Positions 24,932-33,168 of a DNA stretch of 64,000 nt are shown here, in pieces. The notes beneath the pieces were generated by a model that was not told the origin of the DNA, did not search any database, and saw nothing but the letters and a program-made list of their open reading frames with translations. Both the position numbers and the translations under genes were made by a program. The stretch covers positions 1-64,000 of the forward strand of contig DAIMEJ010000014.1 of NCBI GenBank assembly GCA_036725345.1. Reading direction: 5' to 3'. Numbering within the stretch: the first letter of the stretch is position 1; each line of letters begins with the position of its first letter. This DNA is from JAPLJU01 sp036725345 (GTDB taxonomy: Bacteria > Desulfobacterota > Syntrophia > Syntrophales > UBA2192).

Positions 24932-26626
24932 ATGCTCTTTAATCCGAAGAAATACGCAAGTGACTATCCCTGTGAGGAATCCCGGGACATGATGCGAAAG
25001 ACCATCAACTTCTTCGAGCGCAAGGGGAAGCGTCGCATCAAGGAAGATGACCAGTGGTGCGTCTGGTACAGTGATTTCATCGAGTTTCTGAAGGACAACA
25101 AGATCTTTTACAGGCTCCTCACGCCGTCAAAATACGGCGACGAAGGCTGCCGCTGGGACACCTGGCGGAACTGCGAGATGAACGAAATCCTGGCCTTCTA
25201 CAGCCTGTCGTACTGGTACGCCTGGCAGGTGTCCATCCTCGGCCTGGGCCCCGTCTGGATGAGCAAAAACGAAGGGATGAAGCGAAAAACAGCCAGGCAT
25301 CTCGAGTACGGGCGAATCTTCGGGTTCGGCCTCTCGGAGCGTGAGCACGGCGCAGACATTTACTCCACGGACATGGTGCTCAAATCCCAGCCCGACGGCA
25401 CCTACCTGGCGGAGGGGGACAAGTACTACATCGGCAACGGCAACGAGGCCGTCATCCTCTCCACCTTCGGCAAGATCGCCGGCACGAACGAATACGTCTT
25501 CTTCCCCGTCGACTCCCATCACGAGAAGTTCGAACTGGTGAGAAACGTCGTCGCGAGCCAGATGTACGTCTCCGAGTACAACCTGCGCGACTACCCCATC
25601 CGGGAGGAGGAGATCTTGGAGAAGGGCCGGGAGGCCTGGGATGCGGCGCTGAACACCGTCAACGTGGGCAAGTTCAACCTGGGGTGGGCCACCATCGGCA
25701 TCTGCACCCACGCCTTCTACGAGGCCATCAACCACGCCTCGCACCGCATTCTCTACGGAAAGGCGGTCACCGAGTTCTCCCAGGTGAAACAGCTCTTCGT
25801 CGACGCCTACACGCGCCTGGTGGCCATGCGGCTCTTCGCTCTTCGCGCCATCGACTACTTCCGGTCCGCCTCGGCCGAGGACCGCCGCTACCTCCTCTTC
25901 AACCCCATGGTGAAGATGAAGGTCACCATGCAGGGAGAGGACGTCATCAACCTGCTCTGGGACATCATCGCCGCGAAGGGCTTCGAGAAGGACACCTACT
26001 TCGAGATGGCCACGCGCCACATCCGGGCCCTGCCGAAGCTCGAAGGGACGGCCCATGTCAACATGGCGCTCATTATCAAGTTCATGGCCAACTATTTCTT
26101 CAACCCGGGCAAGTTTCCCGACATCCCGCGCCGGAACGACGCCGCCGACGACCTGTTCCTCTTCGACCAGGGGGCGACGAAAGGCCTGAGCAAAATCCAG
26201 TTCCACGACTACCGGCCGGCCTACGACAGCTTCGACCTGCCCAACCTCGCCATCTACAAGGAGCAGATCAAACTCTTCAGGACCTTCCTGGCCACGGCCA
26301 CCCCCACGCCGGAGCAGCAGAAGGACATCGACTTCCTGCTCATCCTGGGTGAGCTTTTCACCTGCGTCGTCTACGGGCAGCTCATCCTGGAGAACGCGAA
26401 GATCTACAATGTGGATGGAGACCTCCTCGACCAGATCATCGACTTCATGGTCCGCGACTTCTCGAAATACGCCCTGCAGATCTACCACAAGCCCTCGGGC
26501 ACGGAAAAGCAGATGGAACTCTGCATGAAGATGATCCGCAAGCCGGCCGTCGACGATGCCCGGTACGAGCGGGTTCTCAAAAAGCACGTGTATGCCCTGA
26601 AGGATGTCTACGAGATGAACCCGTAA
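24932..26626 (+). CDS. Large divergent acyl-CoA dehydrogenase family protein
   Basis: 564 residues. Residues 110-260 hold the acyl-CoA dehydrogenase beta domain (GFGLSEREHGADIYSTDMVL, then GDKYYIGNGNEA), where LSEREHGAD replaces the usual LTEPxAGSD. Residues 260-400 form the C-terminal helical domain (HRILYGKAVTEFSQVKQLFVDA). An extra 150 residues follow. The Arg/Gln flavin contacts and the YEGT motif are not obvious (EGTAHVNMALII is the nearest), so the active form is uncertain. The ATG at 24932 has GGGGGTG just upstream. A terminator follows, so it is probably monocistronic. Confidence 0.82.
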   Translation: MLFNPKKYASDYPCEESRDMMRKTINFFERKGKRRIKEDDQWCVWYSDFIEFLKDNKIFYRLLTPSKYGDEGCRWDTWRNCEMNEILAFYSLSYWYAWQVSILGLGPVWMSKNEGMKRKTARHLEYGRIFGFGLSEREHGADIYSTDMVLKSQPDGTYLAEGDKYYIGNGNEAVILSTFGKIAGTNEYVFFPVDSHHEKFELVRNVVASQMYVSEYNLRDYPIREEEILEKGREAWDAALNTVNVGKFNLGWATIGICTHAFYEAINHASHRILYGKAVTEFSQVKQLFVDAYTRLVAMRLFALRAIDYFRSASAEDRRYLLFNPMVKMKVTMQGEDVINLLWDIIAAKGFEKDTYFEMATRHIRALPKLEGTAHVNMALIIKFMANYFFNPGKFPDIPRRNDAADDLFLFDQGATKGLSKIQFHDYRPAYDSFDLPNLAIYKEQIKLFRTFLATATPTPEQQKDIDFLLILGELFTCVVYGQLILENAKIYNVDGDLLDQIIDFMVRDFSKYALQIYHKPSGTEKQMELCMKMIRKPAVDDARYERVLKKHVYALKDVYEMNP

Positions 26627-26652
26627 AGTTTGATGAAAGGCAAAAGATATCG

Positions 26653-26688
26653 GAGAGGCCACGGGATCCGCCCCCGCGGCCTCTTTTT
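26653..26688 (+). terminator. Rho-independent terminator
   Basis: GAGGCC-CGGG pairs with CCCG-CGGCCTC and is followed by five T residues, about 30 bases after the large acyl-CoA dehydrogenase stop. Confidence 0.85.
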
Positions 26689-26844
26689 GTCTTAAGGCCG
26701 CGCCGGGGCATTTCTTTCTGAAAGGTCTGTTACAGGATGGACTAAATTGCCTCCTTCGGTGATTTCCGGGCGACGGCCCGCAAACTTCCCTCTGGCCCCC
26801 GGGAATACGGGGTCCTTAATGAAAATAAGCGAAAGGCGGCAAGG

Positions 26845-27018
26845 TCAGTGTACCACGTCTGGTTTTGTGTAGTTCTGGTTGATGAAATCAAGGTGCACGA
26901 CGTAGTGCTCTGTGTAGCCTTTTTCAATCTCGGTTTCGGCGCAATACACGCACTTGTCCTCGTCGTTGAGCACCCACGATACCCGTCCGCATACGACACA
27001 CGTCTTTGTGTATCCCAT
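26845..27018 (-). CDS. Small zinc-ribbon protein
   Basis: 57 residues with CVVC (7/10) and CVYC (23/26), a four-cysteine zinc ribbon, then an acidic helix and a short tail. GGAGG lies eight bases before the ATG at 27018; the longer reading to 27084 has no site. Function unknown. It stands alone between the acyl-CoA dehydrogenase and a VOC gene. Confidence 0.72.
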   Translation of the reverse strand: MGYTKTCVVCGRVSWVLNDEDKCVYCAETEIEKGYTEHYVVHLDFINQNYTKPDVVH

Positions 27019-27265
27019 GGCGACACCTCCTCGAGCCCGCTGGGGGCAAATTTGCCCGCCCGGGGGAAACCGGCAAGCAGCCAATCATTGTCTCCAGGAG
27101 TACAGCAACAGGCGACGACGGAAAGAAGGTGAGCGAACAACATGAGACTTGTATTCGGAGATGGACCCCAAAAGCAGGCGAGCTTTCACTCTTATATTAT
27201 CAGTATAAGCCCCCGGCAGTGAAAGTCAAGGGGCTTCGCGGCCAAAAAAAACATGTCGCACAGGC

Positions 27266-27634
27266 TTATTTGATCGAATGCAGCCCCACCAGGTTTCCCT
27301 CCGTGTCCCGGAAGAGGGCAAAGTAGCCGTAATCATCGGTGATCTTCGTTTTGGGCACCGCGATCTGACCTCCTGCAGGCTCAATCCGGTAGAGGACCTC
27401 GCTTAAATTCTCTCCCGCATTCAGGTAAATCACCGTCCCCCGGTCACAGGGTTCATAACCCTCGCCGTGAATCAGCGTGCCGCTGTTGGCATGCCCCGCC
27501 ATGGGGAAGAAGGCCATGGTGAACTCGCCCATCTTCTGGACGGGCAACTCGTAGCCCAGGATGTTGCCGTAGAAATTTCTTGCCCGCTCCATGTCTTTCA
27601 CCGGTATTTCGAACCAGACGGCCATGCTCCTCAT
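27266..27634 (-). CDS. VOC family protein (glyoxalase/bleomycin-resistance fold)
   Basis: 122 residues, one VOC module pair. WFEIPVKDMERARNFYGNILG is the classic opening, FTMAFFPMAG the metal-region strand, and the C-terminus has YGYFALFRDTEGNLVGLHS with the terminal Glu ligand in DTEGN. The first metal-ligand His/Glu is Glu in FEIP. Substrate unknown; close relatives are annotated only as VOC proteins. Confidence 0.87.
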   Translation of the reverse strand: MRSMAVWFEIPVKDMERARNFYGNILGYELPVQKMGEFTMAFFPMAGHANSGTLIHGEGYEPCDRGTVIYLNAGENLSEVLYRIEPAGGQIAVPKTKITDDYGYFALFRDTEGNLVGLHSIK

Positions 27635-27766
27635 GATTCCCCTCCCAAAAAATTTATTTCACTTATCGTCTGGATTTTATATCATGGGCCGCCCCGGGAC
27701 AACGCCTTTTCAGCCCGGGGCGCGATGGCCGATCGGGAAGAACTTTACTCTAGCGGGAGGAACCCA

Positions 27767-28216
27767 ATGAAAACGCTCTATTTCGACGACTTCAAGGCCG
27801 GTGATCGGTTCGAGTCCCCCGGCATCACCGTGACGGAAGGGCAGATCATCGACTTCGCCATGCAGTTCGACCCCCAGGTCTTCCACCTCGACGTGGAGGC
27901 GGCGAAGAAGACCATTTACGGGGGCCTCATCGCAAGCGGCATCCACACCATCGCTCTCACCTTCCGCCTCTTCCTCATGACGGGCGCGCTCAACGCCGAA
28001 AACAGCCTGGGCTCCCCCGGTTTCGACGAGCTTCGCTGGCTCCTTCCCGTGAGGCCCGGCGACACGCTTCGTGCTGTCGGTGAAGTCCTGGAACTCCGAC
28101 CCTCCAGGTCGCAGTCCGACCGGGGGATCGTCCGTATCCGCTATTCCGCCCTCAACCAGAAAGGCGAGCTTGTCTTCAGCGTCAACGGGAACCAGATTGT
28201 CCGGCGAAAACCCTGA
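27767..28216 (+). CDS. MaoC-like acyl dehydratase
   Basis: 149 residues, hot-dog fold of the MaoC dehydratase family. YFDDFKAGDRFESPGITVTE is the typical N-terminus. The hydratase segment carries FDPQVFHLDVEAAKKTIYGG, with D and H at the positions of the catalytic Asp/His pair, and GLIASGIHTIALTFRL is the following helix. Acts on 2-enoyl- or 3-hydroxyacyl-CoA. The start at 27767 has GGGAGGAA; the longer frame is antisense to the VOC gene. It ends four bases from a convergent peptidase gene. Confidence 0.87.
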   Translation: MKTLYFDDFKAGDRFESPGITVTEGQIIDFAMQFDPQVFHLDVEAAKKTIYGGLIASGIHTIALTFRLFLMTGALNAENSLGSPGFDELRWLLPVRPGDTLRAVGEVLELRPSRSQSDRGIVRIRYSALNQKGELVFSVNGNQIVRRKP

Positions 28217-28220
28217 ATCC

Positions 28221-28595
28221 CTATTCGTAGCCGAGTTCTATCAGCCTCTCCTCATCGATGCCTAGGAAGTGGGCCACCTCGTGAACGACGGTGATCTCGA
28301 TCTGCTCTTCCAGCTCCTCGATGGTTTCGCACATCTCTTCGAGAGGCCTCTGGAAGATGAAAATGGTGTCGGGGTAGAGGGGCGGGTTAAAGGTGGACCG
28401 CTCCAGCAGGGAGGCTCCCTGGTAGATCCCGAGGAGCGGCTCATCGGGCGGAAGACCCATCGCCTCGAGGAGGTCCGGCGAGGGGTTCTGCCGGACGGAG
28501 ATGAGGATATTGTCGAGGTGCCGGCGGATCTCGCGCGGAATGCGTTTGATTGCCCGTTGAACCGCCTTGTCGAAATCCTTCCTGCCGAGTTTCAT
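28221..28595 (-). CDS. Minimal zincin metallopeptidase-like protein
   Basis: 124 residues of the small zincin (DUF1025-type) family. The zinc motif is HEVAHFLGIDEERL near the C-terminus. The N-terminus (DFDKAVQRAIKRIPREIRRHLDNI) and the central GIYQGASLLERS strand are family hallmarks. A role in cleaving a cellular substrate is unproven for the family. Last gene of the QNG1-DNMT2 run, 30 bases after the alpha/beta hydrolase. Confidence 0.85.
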   Translation of the reverse strand: MKLGRKDFDKAVQRAIKRIPREIRRHLDNILISVRQNPSPDLLEAMGLPPDEPLLGIYQGASLLERSTFNPPLYPDTIFIFQRPLEEMCETIEELEEQIEITVVHEVAHFLGIDEERLIELGYE

Positions 28596-28625
28596 TGTTC
28601 CATATCCCCTGCGCGAGCGGGTGCT

Positions 28626-29402
28626 CTAACGGGCCTCCTGCAGCACACGCTCGAGAAATGCGTCGATAATCCTGTTGATCTCCCCGGGTCTGTCCAGCTG
28701 GGGCCAGTGGCCCGTGTCCGTCATCAGTCGGCGGGGCAGATCCGGCATCAGCCTGTGGAGGCTGAAGGGGGCGTTGTTGAGGAGCGTGATGACCGAAAGC
28801 TTCGGACCGGCGTAACGCCGCAGCGGCGTCACCGGGTCAAAGTGCAGGATCGCGCGAAAAATGCCGATCACCGCCTCCGGCGGCGTGGCCTGGAGGTCGG
28901 CGATGACCTTTTCCCGGACGGCCGGATTCGAGGGGCCCAGAAGATCCCGCCAGTAGTCTTCAATGGCAGGCCGGTAGTCTGCCTTCAGCGCTTCCATGAA
29001 AGGTTCAACCTCGCTCCGGGGGACCTGCCGATCGTCTCCCGCCGGGTCGACGAGAAGCAATCCCAAAACCCGCTCCGGGTCACGGTCAGCGACGGCGATG
29101 GCCACGGAAGCGCCCGCGCTGTGCCCCGCGAGAACGAACCGCCGCAGGCGAAGGCTTTCCGCCAGATCTTTTACATCGCCTGCCATCGCCTCGATTGTAA
29201 ATACACCGTCTTCGGGCAGGGGTGTGCGGCCGTGGCCCCGCAGGTCCACGGCCAGGGCCCGCCTCTTACGGCGAAGATGACTGAGTTGAGCCTCCCACTG
29301 CGATGTGTTTCCGCCCAGGCCGTGGAGGAACAGGAAGGCGGGCTCGCCGGTGCCGCCGTCGTCGACGAACAAGGGTATCCTGGAAGGTCGCTTCGGCATC
29401 AT
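28626..29402 (-). CDS. Alpha/beta-fold hydrolase
   Basis: 258 residues (or 257 from the next ATG at 29399). The oxyanion strand is FLFLHGLGGN, the nucleophile elbow GHSAGAS (Ser nucleophile), followed by LVDPAGDD and the C-terminal TGHWPQLDRP with the catalytic His. It belongs to the general esterase/haloperoxidase-like group; substrate unknown. The start overlaps the DNMT2 stop (ATGA), so translation is probably coupled. GAGG lies just upstream. Confidence 0.9.
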   Translation of the reverse strand: MMPKRPSRIPLFVDDGGTGEPAFLFLHGLGGNTSQWEAQLSHLRRKRRALAVDLRGHGRTPLPEDGVFTIEAMAGDVKDLAESLRLRRFVLAGHSAGASVAIAVADRDPERVLGLLLVDPAGDDRQVPRSEVEPFMEALKADYRPAIEDYWRDLLGPSNPAVREKVIADLQATPPEAVIGIFRAILHFDPVTPLRRYAGPKLSVITLLNNAPFSLHRLMPDLPRRLMTDTGHWPQLDRPGEINRIIDAFLERVLQEAR

Positions 29403-30352
29403 GACCTCGAAACCCCGGCCGGGTGTTTGCCCTCCACCACTTCCGGGAAGGCCTTCAGAGCCACTCGAACGGCGGCAACGGAGAGGCTGTTGCCCGCAAG
29501 CTGCCATTTTTTCCTGAGAGACATGCCCTCGGGGAAGCGAAACCCTTCCGGGAAACCCAGAAGACGGAGGATCTCCTCCGGTAAAAAACGCCTGACGCCT
29601 CGCCTCGTCCTGAGGTAGGAGCCCGAGTACATGACGGATCGCCCGTAACCCGAGGTGAAGCAGGTGGTGTAAACTCCCGGGTCCGAAGCGTCCAGGATGC
29701 GAAGGCCGGGACCGAACCTTTCGAGCACCTCATCGGGCATCTTCAGATCTGCCGGCACCTTCCCTTTATACACCGTGTCGACGTAGCGGGAAAGCGGCAT
29801 CATTTTCGCGGCGACGGCATGACGGAAAGGCTCGAGTCGCTTTCGGGAAGCCGCGAGATAGTAACGGGGGCGGCGCATGGGGATGCCGAGATCCGTCGGG
29901 CAGAGGAAGGTCTCCTGAAAACGGTATCCCCTTCCCGCAAGCACCTCCATGAGACGCCTTCGCGCATCCGATTCCCCGAAACCGGCTACGTTCTCCAGGG
30001 CGAGATGAGGGGGGAGTGTCTCTTCCGGCATTTCCGCCAGGATCTCCACGAGGCGGATGAAACTCATCGCCCTCGGGTCATGAAGGTCCCTGCGATCGCC
30101 GCGAACGGTATAGGGCTGGCAAGGGGGCGACATCCACCAGAGGCCCGCCCTGAAGGACTCGAGCTCGCGGGAGGTGATGTTCTCGAGGTTGGCCTGTCTC
30201 GCATCGTTTCCCGGGAAGTTGAGCCGGTAGACGGAAAGTGCCGGCTGGCTCTGGTCGAGGGCACCCGCCACCGGGAGGTTCATTCCCGCGGCGGCAGCCG
30301 CGAAACCGCCAATCCCGCAATAGAGCTCCAGTGCCCGCATGTCCATGTCCAC
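29399..30352 (-). CDS. DNMT2/TRDMT1-type cytosine-5 tRNA methyltransferase
   Basis: 317 residues with all motifs of a C5-methyltransferase: I ELYCGIGGFAAA (8-19), IV SPPCQPYTVRG with catalytic C78, VI LENVAGF (119-125), VIII RRPRYYLAA (160-168), IX FLPEEILRLLGFPEGF, X LAGNSL. The features that mark DNMT2 rather than DNA methyltransferases are present: SPPCQPYT followed by a Asp-rich loop, PTDLGIPMRRPRYYL, and the CFT box (231-233) in TTCFTSGYGR. There is almost no target-recognition domain. DNMT2 enzymes methylate C38 of tRNA-Asp, and tRNA-Glu in Geobacter. GTG at 30352 has a weak site; ATGs at 30346 or 30340 are alternatives. Same-strand neighbours are a QNG1-like gene and a transporter. Confidence 0.9.
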   Translation of the reverse strand: MDMDMRALELYCGIGGFAAAAAGMNLPVAGALDQSQPALSVYRLNFPGNDARQANLENITSRELESFRAGLWWMSPPCQPYTVRGDRRDLHDPRAMSFIRLVEILAEMPEETLPPHLALENVAGFGESDARRRLMEVLAGRGYRFQETFLCPTDLGIPMRRPRYYLAASRKRLEPFRHAVAAKMMPLSRYVDTVYKGKVPADLKMPDEVLERFGPGLRILDASDPGVYTTCFTSGYGRSVMYSGSYLRTRRGVRRFLPEEILRLLGFPEGFRFPEGMSLRKKWQLAGNSLSVAAVRVALKAFPEVVEGKHPAGVSRS

Positions 30353-30445
30353 TTTTCGATGAGGGGAGTCGGCGCTTCACGAAGCCCGTCCCCACCGCGA
30401 TAATTTACTCTGGATGAATCCCTGATCGCAAGTCAAGAGCGGTAT

Positions 30446-31366
30446 TCATGGTTTCCTCCCGTCTTTCTGCGCGGGTGCCTGCCTCCCGATCTGGAGCGAT
30501 ACGACGGCGGCGATGACGACCAGGGCACCGCCGATCTGAAGGGGCTCCAGGGACTCTCTCAGGAAAAGGTAGCAGATCAGCCCGGCCGTGATCGGCTCCA
30601 GGGTGGCCGTTATGCTCGCCCGGGTCGGGCCGATGAGGCGGATGCCCGCGGTGTAGAACCAGAAGGCGAAGACCGTCCCGAAGATGCTGATGAAAAAAAC
30701 CCACCACCACTCCCAGACGCCGGCCGGCTGCGAAAACGCCTCGAGGGGCGGGTGGAACAAATTCCAGATGACGGCGGCACCGAGAAAGGAAAAAAAGACG
30801 ACCGCCCACGGGGTGTACTTCCGCATGGCGTAGCTGCTGCTCACGGAGTACCAGGCGAAGCACACGGCCGAGGCAAGGCCCCCGGCGATGCCCTCCCGGT
30901 TCATGTGAAGGAGATCCAGCTTGTAGGCGCCGACGAGGAGATAACAGCCGACCATGGCTCCCGACAGGGCCGCCGCGATCAGGGGCGTCAGGTGCTCCCG
31001 CGCGAAGATCAGCGCGAAGAGCGCGACGAACACGGGCGCCTGGTACTGGAGCAGGATCGCCGCAGCGACCTGGATTTTGCTGATCGCAAAGTAATAGGTG
31101 AACTGTGTCGCGGCAATGGAAACACCGAGGAGCGCGATCTTCCAGATGTCCTCCGGAGCGACCCGGAGCGATGCGGGGTGCCGGCTCCCTAGCCAGAGGG
31201 CGAGGACGGCGCTTCCGATGGTGGTCCTGAGCTGGACCAGTTGCGCCGGGGACATGCCGCTCAGGAAAAGATACTTCGCCGCGGAACCGGCTGCGCCCCA
31301 GAGCACCGCCGCCAGGATGACGTAGATGAAACCCCGGTAGGCCTTTCCTTCCCCTGGTGATCCCAT
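30446..31366 (-). CDS. DMT superfamily (EamA) transporter
   Basis: 306 residues, ten membrane helices in two EamA repeats (repeat 1 from YVILAAVLWGAAGSAAKYLF, repeat 2 from IAGGLASAVCFAWYSVSSSY) and a short basic C-terminus. It lies 31 bases after the QNG1-like gene and 93 before DNMT2, all on one strand, so it may carry the substrate or product of these enzymes, such as queuine, queuosine or a nucleobase. The family mostly exports; import is also known. Substrate assignment is inference from context only. The site before the ATG is weak. Confidence 0.88.
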   Translation of the reverse strand: MGSPGEGKAYRGFIYVILAAVLWGAAGSAAKYLFLSGMSPAQLVQLRTTIGSAVLALWLGSRHPASLRVAPEDIWKIALLGVSIAATQFTYYFAISKIQVAAAILLQYQAPVFVALFALIFAREHLTPLIAAALSGAMVGCYLLVGAYKLDLLHMNREGIAGGLASAVCFAWYSVSSSYAMRKYTPWAVVFFSFLGAAVIWNLFHPPLEAFSQPAGVWEWWWVFFISIFGTVFAFWFYTAGIRLIGPTRASITATLEPITAGLICYLFLRESLEPLQIGGALVVIAAVVSLQIGRQAPAQKDGRKP

Positions 31367-31397
31367 GGATGTCGAGGTTGCCCTGCCTCTCGTTTTG

Positions 31398-32366
31398 TCA
31401 GTAAAAGACGGTCCGGGTCCTGTGTCGCGGGCCGAAGTTCTTGTAGAAGGGCTGCTGCCCGCGGTTCCACAGATGATAGTCCAGGTTCATCGCCGCTGCA
31501 ACCCCGCCTCTGTCCCTGATTGCCCGAACCATGAGTTCCACGGCGTGGACGGCACAGGCTCTGATTTCGATCTCTTCCCGCGAATGGGCGGGGATCGGCT
31601 CCTCCCGGTCGATCCGGGAGGCGAGATCCGGGTCGTACGTGAGGATCCCGTCTACACGCAGTACGTGGGGAACGAGATTGTCGGCGAAGATGGTGAGCCG
31701 GTCCAGATCCTCGAAACGGCCCCAGCCGTCGCCGTCGAAAGCGAGGGAGAGATCGGCCGCCGTGATCTGCGCCCGCTTGAAAAAGGGGACCCGCAGGGGT
31801 CCGCACTGTTCGACGTCGTTGAAAAACGGCATTCCGCTCAGGATCCCGACGAGACGCTCGGCCGAGTCCCCGGCGGCCTCGATCAGGTCGACGAACCGGC
31901 CGTCGAAGTGCTCGATGAGATACATCCCCAGATCGTTGAGCGCTTTCGCGAAAAGGGACATGAGTTCGGCGGCGGGTCCGCTCGATACGTCCTGGCCGAA
32001 GATACCCGCGCAGTCGCCCGTACGGAGCTTCGCCAATGCCTCCGCCGGCGGGGGACCGTGCTTCCGGTAAAAATCGTTCAGGGACGAGGCGACGGTGAAG
32101 TAACCGGACAAGCCGGGGCGCTTCCGGAGATGAGGGAAATAGCCGGAGCCGAAATTAACGGCATTGAGTGTGAGCAGAAATGAGGCCGTGTCCTCGCCGC
32201 GACCGAGATAATGACAGGCGGGATCCAGGGCCGGGGGGGCGCTGACAGACTTCATCAGTGAGTCGGCATAGGATGCGATGCGGTCTACATGAATCCTCAC
32301 GAAGGTCGCGCTCCCCGCGACGGCCTTGCAGGCCCTCCTGATCTCGTCCAGCCCCGGGGTGTTCAT
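31398..32366 (-). CDS. Queuosine-salvage protein, DUF2419/QNG1 family
   Basis: 322 residues matching the DUF2419 family, queuosine 5'-phosphate N-glycosylases that free queuine for reuse. The best-conserved blocks occur in order: FFKRAQITAADL (195-206), FEDLDRLTIFADNLVPH (218-234), EEIEIRACAVHAVE (264-277), LDYHLW (295-300) and the C-terminal RHRTRTVFY (314-322). The N-terminal half (LTLNAVNFGSGYFPHL, then GYFTVASSLNDFY) differs from the eukaryotic form, as expected for a bacterial branch. Start at 32366 with AGGAGG six bases upstream; the reading to 32414 has no site. First gene of the QNG1-transporter-DNMT2 run. Confidence 0.88.
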   Translation of the reverse strand: MNTPGLDEIRRACKAVAGSATFVRIHVDRIASYADSLMKSVSAPPALDPACHYLGRGEDTASFLLTLNAVNFGSGYFPHLRKRPGLSGYFTVASSLNDFYRKHGPPPAEALAKLRTGDCAGIFGQDVSSGPAAELMSLFAKALNDLGMYLIEHFDGRFVDLIEAAGDSAERLVGILSGMPFFNDVEQCGPLRVPFFKRAQITAADLSLAFDGDGWGRFEDLDRLTIFADNLVPHVLRVDGILTYDPDLASRIDREEPIPAHSREEIEIRACAVHAVELMVRAIRDRGGVAAAMNLDYHLWNRGQQPFYKNFGPRHRTRTVFY

Positions 32367-32562
32367 GCTATTCCTCCTGCCATGGCAAGGGAATACCGCA
32401 GATGGGCCGATCATTCAAGGTCCAATCCGGCGCAAGCGCCCGGTTTCACACATTCGGTTTTTACCGTCCCGGGTGTTGAACCTGTATGTCCTTCCCTTTT
32501 TGTGATATGAGGCAGCCAGAGATCCAGAAAGCTTCCTCCGGGGAACAAATTCCTGCGACAGA

Positions 32563-33168
32563 ATGTCTAAAACATCAGACCAGCACAAAACGGCCGTTCA
32601 CGACGAGGATTACGAGATTGTCCTTTCCTGTCGGAAGGGAGACGACGAGGCCTTTGGGATCCTCGTCGAGAGGCACCAGAAGAAGGTGTTCAACACGGCC
32701 CTCCGGATGACGGGCGATTACGATGAGGCCTGCGAGGTCGTTCAGGAGGCTTTTCTCGCGGCCTTCCGGGCCATCCGCAAGTTCAGGGGGGAGGCGAAAT
32801 TCTCCACCTGGCTTTACGGCATCGTGGTGAACGTTTCAAAGACAAGGCTGAAGCAGGCAGCGCAGCGCCGAAGAAAAACGGTTTCGATCGACGATCTCGC
32901 CGATGACCCCGCGGACGGCTTGGCCGCAGAAGGCGTCTCGGCCCTGGAGGCGCTCGAGAAAAAGGATGTCCAGGCAAAGGTGCAGCGCTGCATCGGCACC
33001 CTCGAGGAGGAATTCCGCGAGGTCCTGGTCCTGAGGGACATACAGGGGTTCTCTTACGATGAAATCGGTGGTATCCTCGAGGTGCCGGAAGGCACGATCA
33101 AGTCGAGGCTCTTCAGGGCGAGGGAAGCCATGAAAAACTGCCTGAAAAAAGAACTCGGGAGACTGTGA
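32563..33168 (+). CDS. ECF RNA polymerase sigma factor (RpoE-like)
   Basis: 201 residues. Sigma-2 region spans about 20-95 (DEAFGILVERHQKKVFNTAL, FSTWLYGIVVNVSKTRLKQ). Sigma-4 spans about 140-195 (FREVLVLRDIQGFSYDEIG, VPEGTIKSRLFRAREAMK). It has the linker and promoter-recognition helices expected for group IV sigma factors. The stop overlaps the start of the anti-sigma gene (TGATG), a sign of translational coupling. No strong ribosome site precedes the ATG at 32563. Confidence 0.93.
   Translation: MSKTSDQHKTAVHDEDYEIVLSCRKGDDEAFGILVERHQKKVFNTALRMTGDYDEACEVVQEAFLAAFRAIRKFRGEAKFSTWLYGIVVNVSKTRLKQAAQRRRKTVSIDDLADDPADGLAAEGVSALEALEKKDVQAKVQRCIGTLEEEFREVLVLRDIQGFSYDEIGGILEVPEGTIKSRLFRAREAMKNCLKKELGRL

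Noticed and set aside
25127..26662. 511-residue minus-strand open frame
   Set aside because: It is antisense to the acyl-CoA dehydrogenase-like gene, whose plus-strand product has family motifs and a ribosome site. High GC content makes long shadow frames common here.
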